From: Ailanthus altissimus
Lineage: Eukaryota; Streptophyta; Magnoliopsida; Sapindales; Simaroubaceae
Direction: 5' to 3'
Assembly (NCBI GenBank): GCA_946807835.1
Contig: OX327702.1
Location: forward strand, 5,890,001 to 5,954,000
Length of the DNA: 64,000 bases
The notes under the pieces were generated by a model that ran no database searches, was not told the DNA's origin, and was given only the letters and a program-made list of their open reading frames with translations. This document shows, piece by piece, positions 34,817 through 47,640 of this stretch. The stretch's first letter is position 1; every line of letters starts with the position of its first letter. A program made the position numbers and the translations under genes.

Positions 34817-36923
34817 TGTTTAAGTTGGTGCTTATGTGTCATTCTAATATTGTATTAATATTAATTATTTAATATTATTACAATAAATATTTCAAATAAA
34901 ATCGTTAATATTAAATATTAAATGGTACTAAGTTTGTAATGTTACAGACATTAAAAGATCTAAAAAGAGTTCAGATCTAGTCTAAAAGAGTTTAGACCAA
35001 GGCTAAGAGTTAGCAATGCTGAGAGTTATAAATGCTAAGAGTTAGCAGGTTATAAGAGTCAAAAAATTCTAAGAGTTAAAAGCCTTGTCTAAAATGGGAT
35101 AATGAATTGGGAATCCACTAGTAATGACATAGTTATAAAGAGTTGCAATAGGTGCTAAAAAATATCATTATGCAAGTATGTTCTCAAACATTAATTTTTT
35201 ATCTATTTTTCATCGATGTAGGTCTATCGCTGAATCCTTATTATATAGATTAGTGTATGTTTATATCTACTTAGTGCAGATGGTTGTTCTTAGTTAAACA
35301 TGAGCTTAGAGCTTGTATAGGCATACAAGTATCCAGTCAAGACTGGATACTGAACAAACTCATGAGAACCACAATAGACATCCTATGAAGTTATCAAAAG
35401 AAGGTCCTCTAGAATTGAGTAGTACTCGTTGACTTGAGCACCACAGTAGATTTATGAGTGATCCACTAAACTTTGGTTCTACATATGTCAGAGACCTTTC
35501 ATAGTCTAACTGTTGCATGTCGGTGGGTATGGTTTGATGCTCATTGAGTTCGGTATGCGTAGATACGGGATCCGTTAGCTTACATATGTAAGCTATATAT
35601 TCGATACTTCAAGATTGTATCTCAAAAAATGTTATGATCATGAGTAATAAACCAAATAAAGTAATTTCTCTTATAGTTAAACAATATCGTAAAAGTGTTT
35701 GCATATATTATTTATCGAGATACAAATCTGGAGATAAGATCATGGATGAGTAAATAGGGATTAGACGGTGCTGATCTATATCTCCGTACATCCAGGGTAT
35801 AATGACGAAAGAATTATACGTATGCATTCTGACCTTAACTTATTTCTTCTAACGCGTTGATTTATAATATTTGTGATGTATGCGTGGGGCATTGTTCATG
35901 AACTCAGGGGATAGTTTTATTCAACGAATCGAGAGTAAACCTAGGGAGTCCCGCAATATGAAGTGTACTCGTTATGCACTGGGGCCATATAGTGGAGTGA
36001 ATAATTCAATCCAACAAATTATTATGATTAAGTTAACTAAACTATATGATTATAGTGGGACCTACTTTTGGTTAACTTACTAATCTAGTAATGGTGTAAT
36101 GGTAATTTTACTTTATTAATTATTTAATTATTAAATAATTAAAATATTTATTTAAATAAAAATTTGACTTAATTATAATTAATTGTTAACCCATGGATTA
36201 GGTTAAAAGATATTTTGTACTTAATTTAACCATGGTTAATTTTTAATTATGGTTAAGTTAAATAAATATCAAGATATTTTATTTTTATTATTATTAAATA
36301 AAATTTAACCTAACTAAGATTAATAGTTAACATACAAATGAAATTCTAATTAGTTTAAAATTTATGTATTAGTATATAAAATGAAAAAAAATTAAAAATT
36401 TATAAATCTTTAGTTATGTTAACATTTGGTGGCCGGCCATTTTGGAAACAAAATTGAAGAATTAAATTGTTTTCCTTTATTTGGTTTTCAAGTGTTGAAA
36501 TCCATGTATTTGCTTCTCCAATTTGGCTACTAATTGTTATAATTAAAATAAATTTATTTTAATTATTTAAGAGTTGAGCAAAATATAAAATAAATTAATT
36601 TTTTATTAGATTAAGTGTTAATCTAAATAATTTAAAAAGTTAAATCAGTGCTGAATTATACTATTATTCTAGCTAATTAAACACACTCTAGTTGATTACT
36701 AGAATTGTCAACAAGTTTATTTCACGTGGACTCCAAACAAATTTAATCCAAAGACTTCAAGGGTTATAATCTCAATTCTGTAATTAATTTAATTAATTGT
36801 ATATTTGTGTTTATATTTTAATTTTTAAACTTCCGTTGTGCTTGTATATGTATGAGATATGTATATTTATATGATAAACACATACACCATATGTATACAC
36901 CCTAGAATAATCGGCACCTATCA
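34817..36923 (+). mobile_element. Family A solo LTR, copy A2
   Basis: 2,107 bp starting TGTTTAAGTTGGTGCTTATG and ending GGCACCTATCA. Flanks are ATTGT (34812-34816) and ATTGC (36924-36928), a 4/5 duplication. It carries the family block AACCTAGGGAGTCCCGCAAT (near 35938) and the ATGAAGTGTACTCGT core. No coding domain. Confidence 0.85.
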
Positions 36924-38330
36924 ATTGCAGTATCTATACCATTCTTTGCCTTCTTCTCTGATTGTTTTTTAATATCTATTCTTAGCCATTCCCTTGCAGT
37001 CCACAATCTTTCCTCTAAGACTGTTACACATTAGGCTTTGATTTTTTTCTCCCATTGTTTCATCTTTATGCTTGTGAGTCGCCATAGTTGAACAACCTAA
37101 ACTTTGCATTCTAGTACTCTAACTCATGCTCTACAATCTAGCTTATGAATTTTAACCATAGCTCTAATATTACTTCTTGCCATTTTTAATTTGGACTCTA
37201 AAAACCTTCTAAGTGCACGGGGAAGACTTCACCTCACAAACAAGGCAAGTATAAGAAAAGATCACAATAAAAAAATAAAACAATCACATAATAAAGTTGC
37301 GTAATTCGATAACAGATGCCTATTAATAGTAGATCACAGAATTTTAACATCTTTTATTCAGTTCACAAAGAATATAAATCACACAAATCTTTCACAAAAG
37401 ATAATCAAAGGTATAATCAATAAATGAGCTCTCAATAAGGGTATTAAAATCAACTACCTCATATATAGGGTGATTTGATGAAAAAAAAAATGATAGTACA
37501 TATATAAACTAAATAATACAAATTTATTTATACAATTTGATGCAATAATATTATGATTTATTAAGTTATTATTATATTATCATATATTTTATTTTTTATA
37601 TTTATTCATCTAATCTTATTATATCAAATTAAGTAATATAAGTGAATTTATATAATTAATTTGTATATAATATTGCCAAAAAATAGGGACATTTGAGCAT
37701 TAGAAAAGTTGAATGGGACATGTTATATTAATAACTTATTGCAATTGTCTTATGACCTTCGTGGTTTACATTTGTATTGTTGTAATTAGTAATTACGGTC
37801 GCGGTTTTTTTACATTTCATGAACTCTAGACTAAAATGGATTTATTTGAAAACTTTCATGATTACAGTAACCTCTCCACTATCACTAGCATCCAATATCC
37901 ATCCAATCAAATTAATTCCTTTCTAATCGATTCGTACCCTTGAAGCGATTGATTTTTTAGAGTTATAAATCAAAATTCATCATTCCTCATCAACACAAAT
38001 TGTCATAATTATGAAGAAGATTATTTAGAACTTTCTGCTAGAAATTATATCTCAGTTGATAAACATTGCTTCCCTGCGGCACTTTAGTTTATGCAGTGTA
38101 AGATTCCCATTTGAGGTGTTTCATATCAACTTTATATAAATAATTCATTCCTCAGTTCTCTGTCCTGAGTCCTAATTCCTAACCCATTTTCTTAATATGT
38201 ATCTTTTGGCCGGGTCATTAATTCATTATGTTGATACGTTAATTATAACATTATGCTTTGTGAATTATTACTTTACTTTACCAGCCATCTCTGGTATAGG
38301 TACTTGGACCAATGATAATGAAGACCTTGT
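36924..38330. other. AT-rich spacer between A2 and the Tork-like element
   Basis: No gene was recognised. 36929-37200 may belong to the decayed minus-strand LTR element described for 32881-34816. 37800-38330 holds short unassigned frames only. Confidence 0.4.
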
Positions 38331-38810
38331 TGTAGTTATGGTCATCGAAATTGATTGGTCATCAATTTTTATCGGTCACCAACTTTGATTAATTATCAAA
38401 TTAATTAAAAAAATTAAATTTAAATTGAACACTATTATTTATATAAGAGCCTTATCGTTCTTATAAATAGAGGAGCTTGTTATTAGTTTTTATCATTTTA
38501 AAATTCAGAAAAAATTTTTTGGTTATTTATTTTTTTATATTTTTTAATTTTTTTTTATTTGTTAAAAGAGAAATTTGAGATTGAGATATATTTTTTATTT
38601 ATAAGAAAGAAGTAAAATTGTTCTCTCATTGTAATTAGAGAGATGTTGTAATTCCATTTTTATAGTGAAATTCTCATATACTTACTTCGTAATTTTTACC
38701 TCAATTTATTTGAAAATTTTTTTTTATATAAAATCTATGTGTTATTTATTTTCTTTCAATTTCTCTATTTTAAAATAAGATACTGCTTCAACCCATAATT
38801 CTCCATAACA
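38331..38810 (+). mobile_element. 5' LTR of the Tork-like element
   Basis: About 480 bp aligning with 49272-49683 plus 51543-51600. Shared blocks include TTGAACACTATT, TATAAATAGA (about 38463), AGAATTGTTCTCTCATTGTAATTAG-type sequence (about 38613) and the terminal CATAATTCTCCATAACA. The start is blurred (TGTAGTTATGG against TGTTATGG in the 3' LTR). Confidence 0.85.
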
Positions 38811-38812
38811 AG

Positions 38813-38824
38813 TGGTATTAGAGT
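38813..38824 (+). promoter_or_regulatory. Primer-binding site complementary to initiator tRNA-Met
   Basis: TGGTATTAGAGT follows the LTR end by two bases and differs from the common plant copia site TGGTATCAGAGC by two C-to-T changes. Confidence 0.8.
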
Positions 38825-38994
38825 TTTAAGGCTTTCAAGTGAAGGTATATTGTTTATGGGTATTATTAATAAGAAGTGTAACTATTCATGTACACAATAC
38901 TATTCATATATACAATACTGTTCAAGTATATGATATTATTCATGGTGAAATAGTAGGAGTCGATTTGAGTGAGAAGTAGATCGTAGTTAATCAA

Positions 38995-39984
38995 AATAAC
39001 GACAAAGTACGAGATAGAGAAGTTCAACAGAAATAATTTCTCGATGTGAAAGATGAGAATAATGGCAATTTTAAAGAATGACCATTGCCTACCAACAATT
39101 TATGACAAACCAGCAAGTATGACTGATGAAAAATAGGAAGAGATAGATGGAGATGTTATTGCCAACTTACATATAAGATTAGCAGATAAAGTTCTATCAA
39201 GCGTAGTAGAGAAAAAGACAGTAAATGAGATATATGATACTTTGACAACATTATACGAGACAAAGTCTCTTCACAGTAAAATCTTTTAGAAAGAAGACTC
39301 TACACCAAATGATGTCAGAATCCATAACGTTTTCGAAGATGTTACAGCCTCTGCTCTTGAAGAAGAAAGTAGGCTTAAAAACAAAGAAGACGGAGCAACT
39401 AGTTCGTAGCAAGCGGAGGCTTTACCCATGACTAGAGGAAGGTCAATAGAGCATAGCTCCAGTGGGAGTCATAGACAAATAAGATCAAAGTCAAGGAGTA
39501 AGAAGAATATCAAGTGCTATAATTGTGGCAAGAAATGACATTTCAAAGTTGTGTTGCAAGTACTTATGATAATGGCAACGTCCTATACAACAAGGCAACA
39601 ACTATTTCTAATGATAAAAAGAAGCTCACTGATGTTTGGATAATGAATTCGAGAGCAACATAATATATGACCTCTCATCGAGATTGGTTTCATAATTATA
39701 AATCCATCTTTAAAGGATATGTGTTTATGCAAGATGACATGCCTTAAAGATTACTGGCATTGGCACCATCAAGTTAAAGATGTATAATGGAATGGTTCGT
39801 ACTATCCAAGAGGTATGACATGTGAAAGACATGAAGAAAAATCTATTTTCTTTAGGACAACTAGATGAACTTGAATGCAAAACTCATATACAAAATGGGA
39901 TCATAAAGATTGCTAGAGGCACACTCGTGATAATGAAGGCAGAAACGATAGTTGTTAACTTATACATGATTTTGGAGAAAACAT
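38995..39984 (+). pseudogene. gag and protease of the Tork-like element, 5' part
   Basis: Gag begins with KFNRNNFSM (about 39018) followed by a stop at 39047-39049 that replaces the expected Trp of FSLWK. A single knuckle (IKCYNCGKK, then stop, then HFK) lies near 39510-39545. The protease loop near 39640-39652 reads NSRAT where the family has DSGAT, so the catalytic Asp and Gly are both lost. The frame 39822-40019 carries KNLFSLGQLDELECKTHIQNG, the protease to pre-integrase region. Family A copy A3 interrupts it at 39985. Confidence 0.8.
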
Positions 39985-41756
39985 TGTTGAAGATGGTGCT
40001 TACGTATCATTCCGATTAACAGTAATCATTTCAATAATAATCGTTAATTTATAATTATATGGTAAGAAGCTTGTAACATTTACAGACATTGTAGATTTAA
40101 AAGAGTTTAGATCTGATCCAAAGAAATTTGAGTCAGTGCTAAAAGTTAGCAATTCTAAAAATTAGAATCTTATTTAAAATGGGACAAAAATTTGAGAATA
40201 TATTAGTAATGATATAATTGCAAAGAGTTACAAATGGTTATAAGAAATGTCATTATGCAGTATGTTCTCGAAAACATTATTCTTGATCTATGGTTACCGA
40301 TATAGGTCGATCGATATTCCTTCTTGATCAGTGTATGTCTATATTTGAATTATCCAGATGGTTAGTCTTAGTAGATCATGGGCTTAACGTAAGTTCGTAT
40401 GGGCATACAAGTATTTAGTAAGGACTAGGTGCTGAACAGACTCACGAAGACCTCTAATAGACATCCCATAAAATCATCAATGGAGAGTCTTCTCGAGTTA
40501 AGTAGTATTCGTGAACCTTTGATATGAGTGCCACGGTGGACTTATGAGTGATCCACCATACTTTAGTTCCACACATGTTAGAGACCTTTTATGGTCTGAT
40601 TGCTAAGTTTTGCTAGGTATGGTTCGATGCTCATGAAATTCAGTGTGCATAGATATAGGATCCGTCAGCTCATATAGGTGAGTTATATATCCTGATGCTC
40701 CAAGAATTGTATTTTAATAAGTCTTTTGGCCAAAAGCATAAAATCCCAGAAAAAGTATTTTCTGTAAGGTCAACAATATTGTAACGGTGTTTGTGGATAT
40801 TATTTTACGAAAATACAAATCTGGAGATAAGTTCACGGTTGAGCATATAGAGATTTGACGGCGATGATTTGTGTCTTTGCTCTTCCAAGATATAGGTGAT
40901 GAAAAGATTATATGGATATGGTTGACCTGAACGTGTATGGTTCAACGCTCTGTTCTACAATATCCATGACATGTGTATGGGGCATTGTTCATAGGCTTGC
41001 GGAAGTGTTCCATAAGATAAATATATGTGAACCTAGGGAGTCTCATAATATGAAGTGTACTCGTTGAGCACTGGGGTAGCGAGACAGATTGAACGGTTTG
41101 ATCCGGGATAATTTCAAAAAGCAGGATATGTTTTAGGGCCTTTCTAAAAAGTGAAAAATATACTTTGTAAATGTTACAAAGAGGTCCCTATTACATAGGA
41201 AATGAAATTTTAACACATGGCCACTTGTTTGACAAGTGGCAAATGGGGGCTTTGTATGATTGACACTTAACAGCATGCATGGGATGCATAAGTAACAAGT
41301 ATCAACCATGCAAAGGGTGAGGTGGCTAAAAGTTTACAAATGTTTCATTTAGCCTCTCACATTTTTTAATTATATACAAAAAATTTAAACTTGTTTTCAT
41401 TAAGGTCCTTATTTAGTCAACAAAACAACCCTATTTTTAGAGGATTTTAAAATTGAATCCTACTGAAAATTGATCAAACATGTTACCATTCTAGAGTTTC
41501 AATCTCACCACTTTGTTGAAGCTTAGAATTATTCAAAGGTTGACTTCAATGTGAGCTCCAACTAAAACAGTATCCAAAGGCTTCAAACGTATGATTTTAT
41601 GGACTTATTAGTGTAACAAGACTTCAATTTCAGTATGTTTGTTGATTAGAAAATTAGTTTCAAATTCTGCTGCGTAATTATGTATAATTTTCATACATTA
41701 GATAAAATAAGCAATGAACACAATCATATGCATACACCATAAATACACGTTTAACA
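39985..41756 (+). mobile_element. Family A solo LTR, copy A3 (in the Tork-like PR/pre-integrase region)
   Basis: 1,772 bp starting TGTTGAAGATGGTGCTTACG and ending ACACGTTTAACA, with a perfect AACAT duplication (39980-39984, 41757-41761). Removing it with one AACAT joins the two copia halves in phase. It contains the family block CTAGGGAGTCTCATAATATG near 41033. Confidence 0.92.
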
Positions 41757-41761
41757 AACAT

Positions 41762-42314
41762 ATCCAGAGACAGAGGCATCTGTTGCATCAGCCATTTCTG
41801 TAGAAGAGATGATAATATTGTGGCACCAAAGACTTGGTCACATATGAGACTTGATTCATTCTGATGTTTGGCAAGCTCTGGTCACATCTTTGGGAGGAGT
41901 AAAATATTTTTTTTCATTCATTAATGACTTCTTTAGGAGATGTTGGGTCTATCCCATCAAAAGAAAGGCAGATGTGTTTCTTGTATTCAAAGTCTTCAAA
42001 GTACAGGTGGAATTTGAAACCAAAAAGAGGTCAAGTGTTTGAAGACAGACAATGGATGAGAATATACTAGCAAGCAATTTGATGCATTTTGTAAACAATA
42101 AGGTATCAAAAGACAATTCATAACGGCGTACACTCCTCAACAAAATGGAGTGGCAGAACGGATGAATAGAACTCTACTTGAAAGAACTAAAGTTATGTTA
42201 AAGACTGTGGGTTTAGCCAAATCATTTGGGCAGAAACAGTCAATACCGTATATTATGTTATTAATCGGTCTCTATCAACAGCGATTGATTTAAAGACATC
42301 TATGAAGATATAGA
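41762..42314 (+). pseudogene. Pre-integrase and integrase core of the Tork-like element
   Basis: The segment reads ISVEEMIILWHQRLGHI-like sequence (pre-integrase H-x-x-C region, about 41800-41845), HSDVWQA and a FINDFFRRCWVYPIKRKADVF block (41851-41980), KTDNG (second catalytic Asp, about 42045) and TAYTPQQNGVAERMNRTLLERTKVML (Glu of the DDE triad, 42123-42200). Frameshifts occur near 41845 and 42035. Family A copy A4 interrupts it at 42315. Confidence 0.82.
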
Positions 42315-42852
42315 TGTAGGAGATCTAATATACCTGGGTGTATGCATGTGTAATTGTATTTATTGCATAAAATACGTCTCACATACATATTCAGTGCTGC
42401 AAAATAGTTAAATTATATAATAGATATAATAAATAATATATTAATATATTAGAAGGGTTGAGAAATTATCATAACGTGTAACGTTATACACGTGTATCTT
42501 GAGAGTCCGCCTGGAGACCAACTCGTTGACAGTTCTAGTCACTAACTGGGTAGGCTTAGCGAGCTAGAACAGCAGCTCCTAATCCAACACTGGATTTAAC
42601 ACTTAAACCCTTTGAATTTATTTTGAAAAGCAAAACAACAATTGCTTTGTAAAGCAAAACAACAACCGAAATGAAAATGAAAGAATGAACCAAATTTTCC
42701 CAAAAATTCATTCTCTTCATTTTCTTCTCTCGGTGCACTAAAAGGAAAAATGAAACAATTTTATGTTATTTTCCCACGGCACACACCCAAAAAGAAGCAA
42801 TTCTTCATTTTCTCTCATCCATTTTCATCTCTCGGTTTTTCATACATTCATG

Positions 42853-42878
42853 CATATATATATATATATATATATATC
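42853..42878. repeat. (AT)n microsatellite in A4
   Basis: About 12 AT dinucleotides. Copy A6 has an AT/GT microsatellite at the corresponding place. Confidence 0.85.
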
Positions 42879-43355
42879 TCATATTTATATAATTATAATA
42901 ATATTTATTATAAAATTTTAAACATTAGGCCATCAAATAAATAAAATAATAATATAAAATGAGAAATGGATTACACCTATTTGGCAATATATAATATAAT
43001 AATATTATATAATAAAATAATAAGATATTATGATTATTTAATAATTAAATAATCATTATGTGAAATAACTATTTTACCCTTCATAAATAGTTATCAAGTC
43101 TACCCCTTTGTGGGTTCTATTATACCTGCAATTGGATAAACTCAACCGATGGTCCATAATACGCCATGTGTCAGTATACAATTAGTAAATAATAATTATT
43201 GACAAATTGTTATATTGAATGATTAAATACAAATATGCACGTATTTTTGTGTTAATGTTAAATATTACTAGATTAAACAATTTAATTTGGTACGCTGCTC
43301 TAGTACACAATAAGTACACTCTATATTGTGGGACTCCCTAAGTCCACACTCGATT

Positions 43356-46073
43356 TGTCAAGCCCCAAACCCAAAAGATCTGACACACGACATCACTTAC
43401 ATTCATTCAATAATATTTCTAAGCACATTCATTTTAAATTTCTTTCAGAATTATAGCAATTGAATTATGACTGGGACAATTAGTAAACCGGAGATACGCA
43501 GAGTTTTCTCAGAGATTAACACTCTACTACGTCACCAGTAGCAATTTTGTTACTGGAAGACCAGAATATATTCATTTCAAATTCTTACTTAAAATCAATC
43601 CATTACTACACTTGGTGAAACTTAAACTAAATCCAACTATACACAATAAAATAATACATAAGTATTTATTCAATAGGGACAAATCAAATATCTTATCTCA
43701 CGTGTCCTCAAATGGAAACACTTAGCAACCTAACAACTTAGGGAACCCAAGAAACAACAGAAGCCTTGCCAAATCCGCTAAGCACACATGTACCTTATTT
43801 ACCTGAAATCACCATAAACTATAATGAGTATAAAACTTAGTAAGCATACTAGTTTTTCATATATCAAATACAAATACATATATGTACACAATGCATATGT
43901 ATGATATGCTGTGATCAATCAAAATCATAATCTTATCAAATCACATATCATGTAAGCGTTTACACATTCTTTCAAAACACATAATAGGAATACCATCACT
44001 CAACTACTACTTAGTAGGACTTACATATCACATATCACATAATGAGCCAAATGTCACTCATAGGTGACATACCGTATGAGAGGAATAGTACAAGTGAGGC
44101 CTTTAAATTACACATATATAATGCTCATGCCCGAAGGTAAAAGCCAAACCCTCACCCTGATCATCGGTGAGTCCTCTCACATGTACCAATACGTCACCAC
44201 ACGAATGTGATGACTCACTTTTCTTTTAGGTACCAATAGGATCCTCCCTACATACGGAACACATAACATATACCAATCCCGAAGGAAATGCCACACATAA
44301 AGGCTTCACAAATCACATAAAATGCCTACTAAGTTAATAGTGAGTTCAAGTACCCTCAAAACACAAAATATTTCTCATGGACATATTACACTTCAAAAGC
44401 TTTCTTTATTAAACGCATCTTATTTTGAAAGCTCACTTTCAAAAATACATGTATGTCCATGCTCAATGTCAATGCTCATATTCATAAACATATATTCAAA
44501 TTTCATATCAAAATATACTTTGACATAACATAAACATATTCTTAACCCCATTTGCAAAATCATACAAAATAATTACTATGTTTATTGTGATTTCAGTAAA
44601 AAAATCTAGTATACTTACCTCTTAACACTTTCAGCTACAAGGCTTAAATCTCATTAACCTATCAATAGCGATTAATCCTTTCATAAGCCTCACAATTCAC
44701 ACAAAATACTTTAAATAGCTTACAAAATTATACACAATGCATTTATCACATCAAATTGGTCTAAATACTTGGTTTCTCAAAACCTGTCATTCTGACCACT
44801 TACACTTAACAAAATTTTCTAATAGATCAAATGATGTCCAATTATTCCAAAATCAGAATATATCATTCTTGACTCATATATCCTTCTTATATATGAATAT
44901 TAAATCAAAATTCCTACACAATCTATTCCATACATACCATCGAATCCAAACTACTAACCTGATAAGATCAAGATACTTACTGAACAGTATTCAATCTCCA
45001 AATTTTAGAAAATCATATACTAACTCAAAAATTATAAAACTATCACATAATTACTCTTAACACTCAGTCCATGATAAATATTGTACTTCCAAATCACTGC
45101 CAAAAGTATTTTAAAACTATTTTATTCTATAGCTTTAAAACTCTGTTAATCAAATACTGCAATGAGCTGATACATTTAGAAAATCATAACACTTCAACCA
45201 CATTGATCTAAACTCTTAATTCTGAATATATCATATTAGACATATAAAATTATCATATTTCACAAATTCGTAATTTTTGAAGATCATTCAGTAGGACAAA
45301 TATTGTTCGTCACTGTATCATATTGTTCACATAGGAAATTTCCAGAATTTCAGGGTCATTTTAGTAAATTCACAAAAATTTCAATTTCTGAAATTTTGAA
45401 TCGATTCAAAGTCTTAGATGATCCTAAATATGTCTAATTTCATATACTCAAAATTCAAAACCAGAATCGAATCACAACAATGTATAAAATTCCTGGATCA
45501 AGAGACTATCAAGCAGAAATTTCATAATTCATCATGATTTATCAAGCTATCTTATAGATCATCATCAATTCTCACAATATCATACGAAATACACATCAAA
45601 TCCTCAATTATACATATTTCAGAAATCAAAACTTAAAGAAATTAACTTAATTAATACCAATAAATTGAGAAATAGTTGTGATATACCTCTTAAAATCCAA
45701 AATTTCAATTTCTTCTTCTTTTTCTTCTCCTTCTTCTCTTTCTCTCCCCTCTTTTTCTCTCTTCTCTCTCTCTAAAAGAGGTAACTCGACCAAAATGAGA
45801 GAATTAGGGTTTTAAAAGTGTATTTTTATACTAAGTGGCTAATTTTTGATATTTACGAATTTACCCCCAAAACTTTCAAAGTATTACAATTTGGTCCCTA
45901 AAATAAATCTAAAGTCTTGCAATTAAACCCAATGCTAATAGTATGACCTTAACCTATACAAACACTACTAATAACAATATATAAATCAAGTATCACCAAC
46001 ATACAAATAAAATACGTATATTTATATATTTATAAATACTTATTCTTACCAGTCGTGGATACTGGTTACTACA
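43356..46073 (+). mobile_element. 2,718-bp solo LTR of gypsy type inside A4
   Basis: The sequence starts TGTCAAGCCCCAAACCC and ends ACTGGTTACTACA, with a perfect 5-bp CGATT duplication (43351-43355, 46074-46078). The opening is like the TGTCACGCCCC-type start of long plant Ty3/gypsy LTRs. No polyprotein domain occurs inside; open frames 44322-44528 and 44737-45060 have no recognisable motif. A CT-rich stretch lies at 45710-45775. The exact flank match makes the boundaries firm. Confidence 0.9.
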
Positions 46074-47200
46074 CGATTCGTCAAATGAAACTATTCCGTA
46101 AGTCCGTGAATATTGCCCCACGCACACATCACGAAAATATAAATCAGCGCGTTGACCATCCAAGCTGAGGTCAAAACGCATACGTATAGTCCTTCCGTCA
46201 TGATATCCTGAATGTGTGGAGATATAGATTATCACTGCTAAATCCTCATATGCTCATCCATATCATATCCTCAGACTTGTATCTTACTGAACAATATGTG
46301 CAAACTCCTTTACCATATTGTTTCACCTTGGCGGAAACTCTTTCCCGGAATTAATGCTTGTGGCCACAAGACTTTTTAAGATACAATCTTGAAGCATCTG
46401 GATATTTAACTCCCTATCCGAGCTAACGAATCTCATATTTGTACACACTGGACTCCATAAGCATCGGACTATACTCAACGACACCTAGCAATCACACCAT
46501 AAAAGGTCTGTGACATGCGTGGAACCAAAGTATAGTGATCACTTACAAGCCTACTGTGGCACTCAGGTCAAAGGATTACGTATACTACTTAACTCGAGAG
46601 GACCCTCTGTTGACAGCTTACATAAGGTGTCTATTAGAGGCTCTCGTGAGTCTGTCTTATATCTAATCTTAACTAGATACCCATATGTCAATACGAGCGC
46701 CAAGCTCACGGTCAACTAAGAACAACCATCTATACCCTATAGGTACGACATATTCTGATCTATATAAAGGTATCCACTAACAGACCCGTATCGGTAGAAA
46801 TAGATCAGGAATAATATTCGAGAACATATTTATGCAACTGACATTTTCTGGCACATGATTGCAACTCTTGTAACTATGCAGTTACTAGTATATTCCCAGG
46901 TCTATGTTCTATTACAGACAAGACTCCAACTCTTGGATCTTCACTGAGTATTATAACCAGCTAACAATTAACTGTACTAACATTTAGCATTTATATATCT
47001 CAGTGTGGCCAACTGATGGCCCTTATCTAAACTTATTTAGATCAGATCTAAACTTCTTTGAATTATACAATGTCTGTAATATTACATTGGATGATATCAT
47101 TTAAATAAGTATTATTAATTTAATGAGAATGTACATTTATATAAATACATAAGTATATGTACATTCAAGATGGCACGTAAGCACCAACCCTAACAGTAGA

Positions 47201-47640
47201 TTGGTAAGCCACATGATTATTCTAATTTACATACATTTGGAAGTCCTTTGTACACCCAAGAAGTCACAAAACTTGATTAAAATCTAGAAAATATATATTC
47301 TTGGGGTATGCTGATAGAGTGAAGGAGTATCACTTGTGGGATTCCACCGCCCACAAGGTAATTATTAGCAGAGATGTGATATTTACAAAAGATAAGCTAT
47401 AAAAAAAAGAAGATGATGGCACAATAAAGGATAAATCAATTACTACCACAGTGTAAGTAGAGGAAGAATCAGAAGAAGAAGAAATTTCTAAAACAGCACC
47501 AGAGCATAATATTAAAACCATTGAGCCAAAAGAGTCATCTCTTAGACAATCAAATCAAGTAAGGTCAGCACTAGTTTGACATTCAGATCATTATATGAAG
47601 GGCAATGTTGCATACTATCTTTTAATAGAGAAATGAGAGC
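47201..47640 (+). pseudogene. Integrase C-terminal part of the Tork-like element
   Basis: After the insertion the polyprotein resumes with the ILGYADRVKEYHLWDSTAHKV block (about 47300-47370), followed by VIISRDVIF (about 47360-47390) and an acidic linker (47455-47500). Stops occur near 47284 and 47398. Confidence 0.78.

Larger units (their letters stand above)
42315..47195 (-). mobile_element. Family A solo LTR, copy A4, itself split by a gypsy-type solo LTR
   Basis: In the minus orientation the element starts TGTTAGGGTTGGTGCTTACG (ending at 47195) and ends at 42315 in TCTCCTACA. Flanks are ATAGA (42310-42314) and GTAGA (47196-47200), 4/5. Net length after removing the inner insertion (2,718 bp plus one CGATT) is 2,158 bp. 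It carries the family core in reverse complement (GAGTACACTC-like block near 43310-43345). Confidence 0.9.

Noticed and set aside
44322..45060. Two plus-strand frames in the 2.7-kb solo LTR
   Set aside because: No motif is recognisable, composition equals the non-coding surroundings, and they lie inside a defined LTR.
45993..46719. Frames of 80 and 69 codons near 46 kb
   Set aside because: They fall in family A copy A4 or its inserted LTR and equivalent frames are not kept in other copies.
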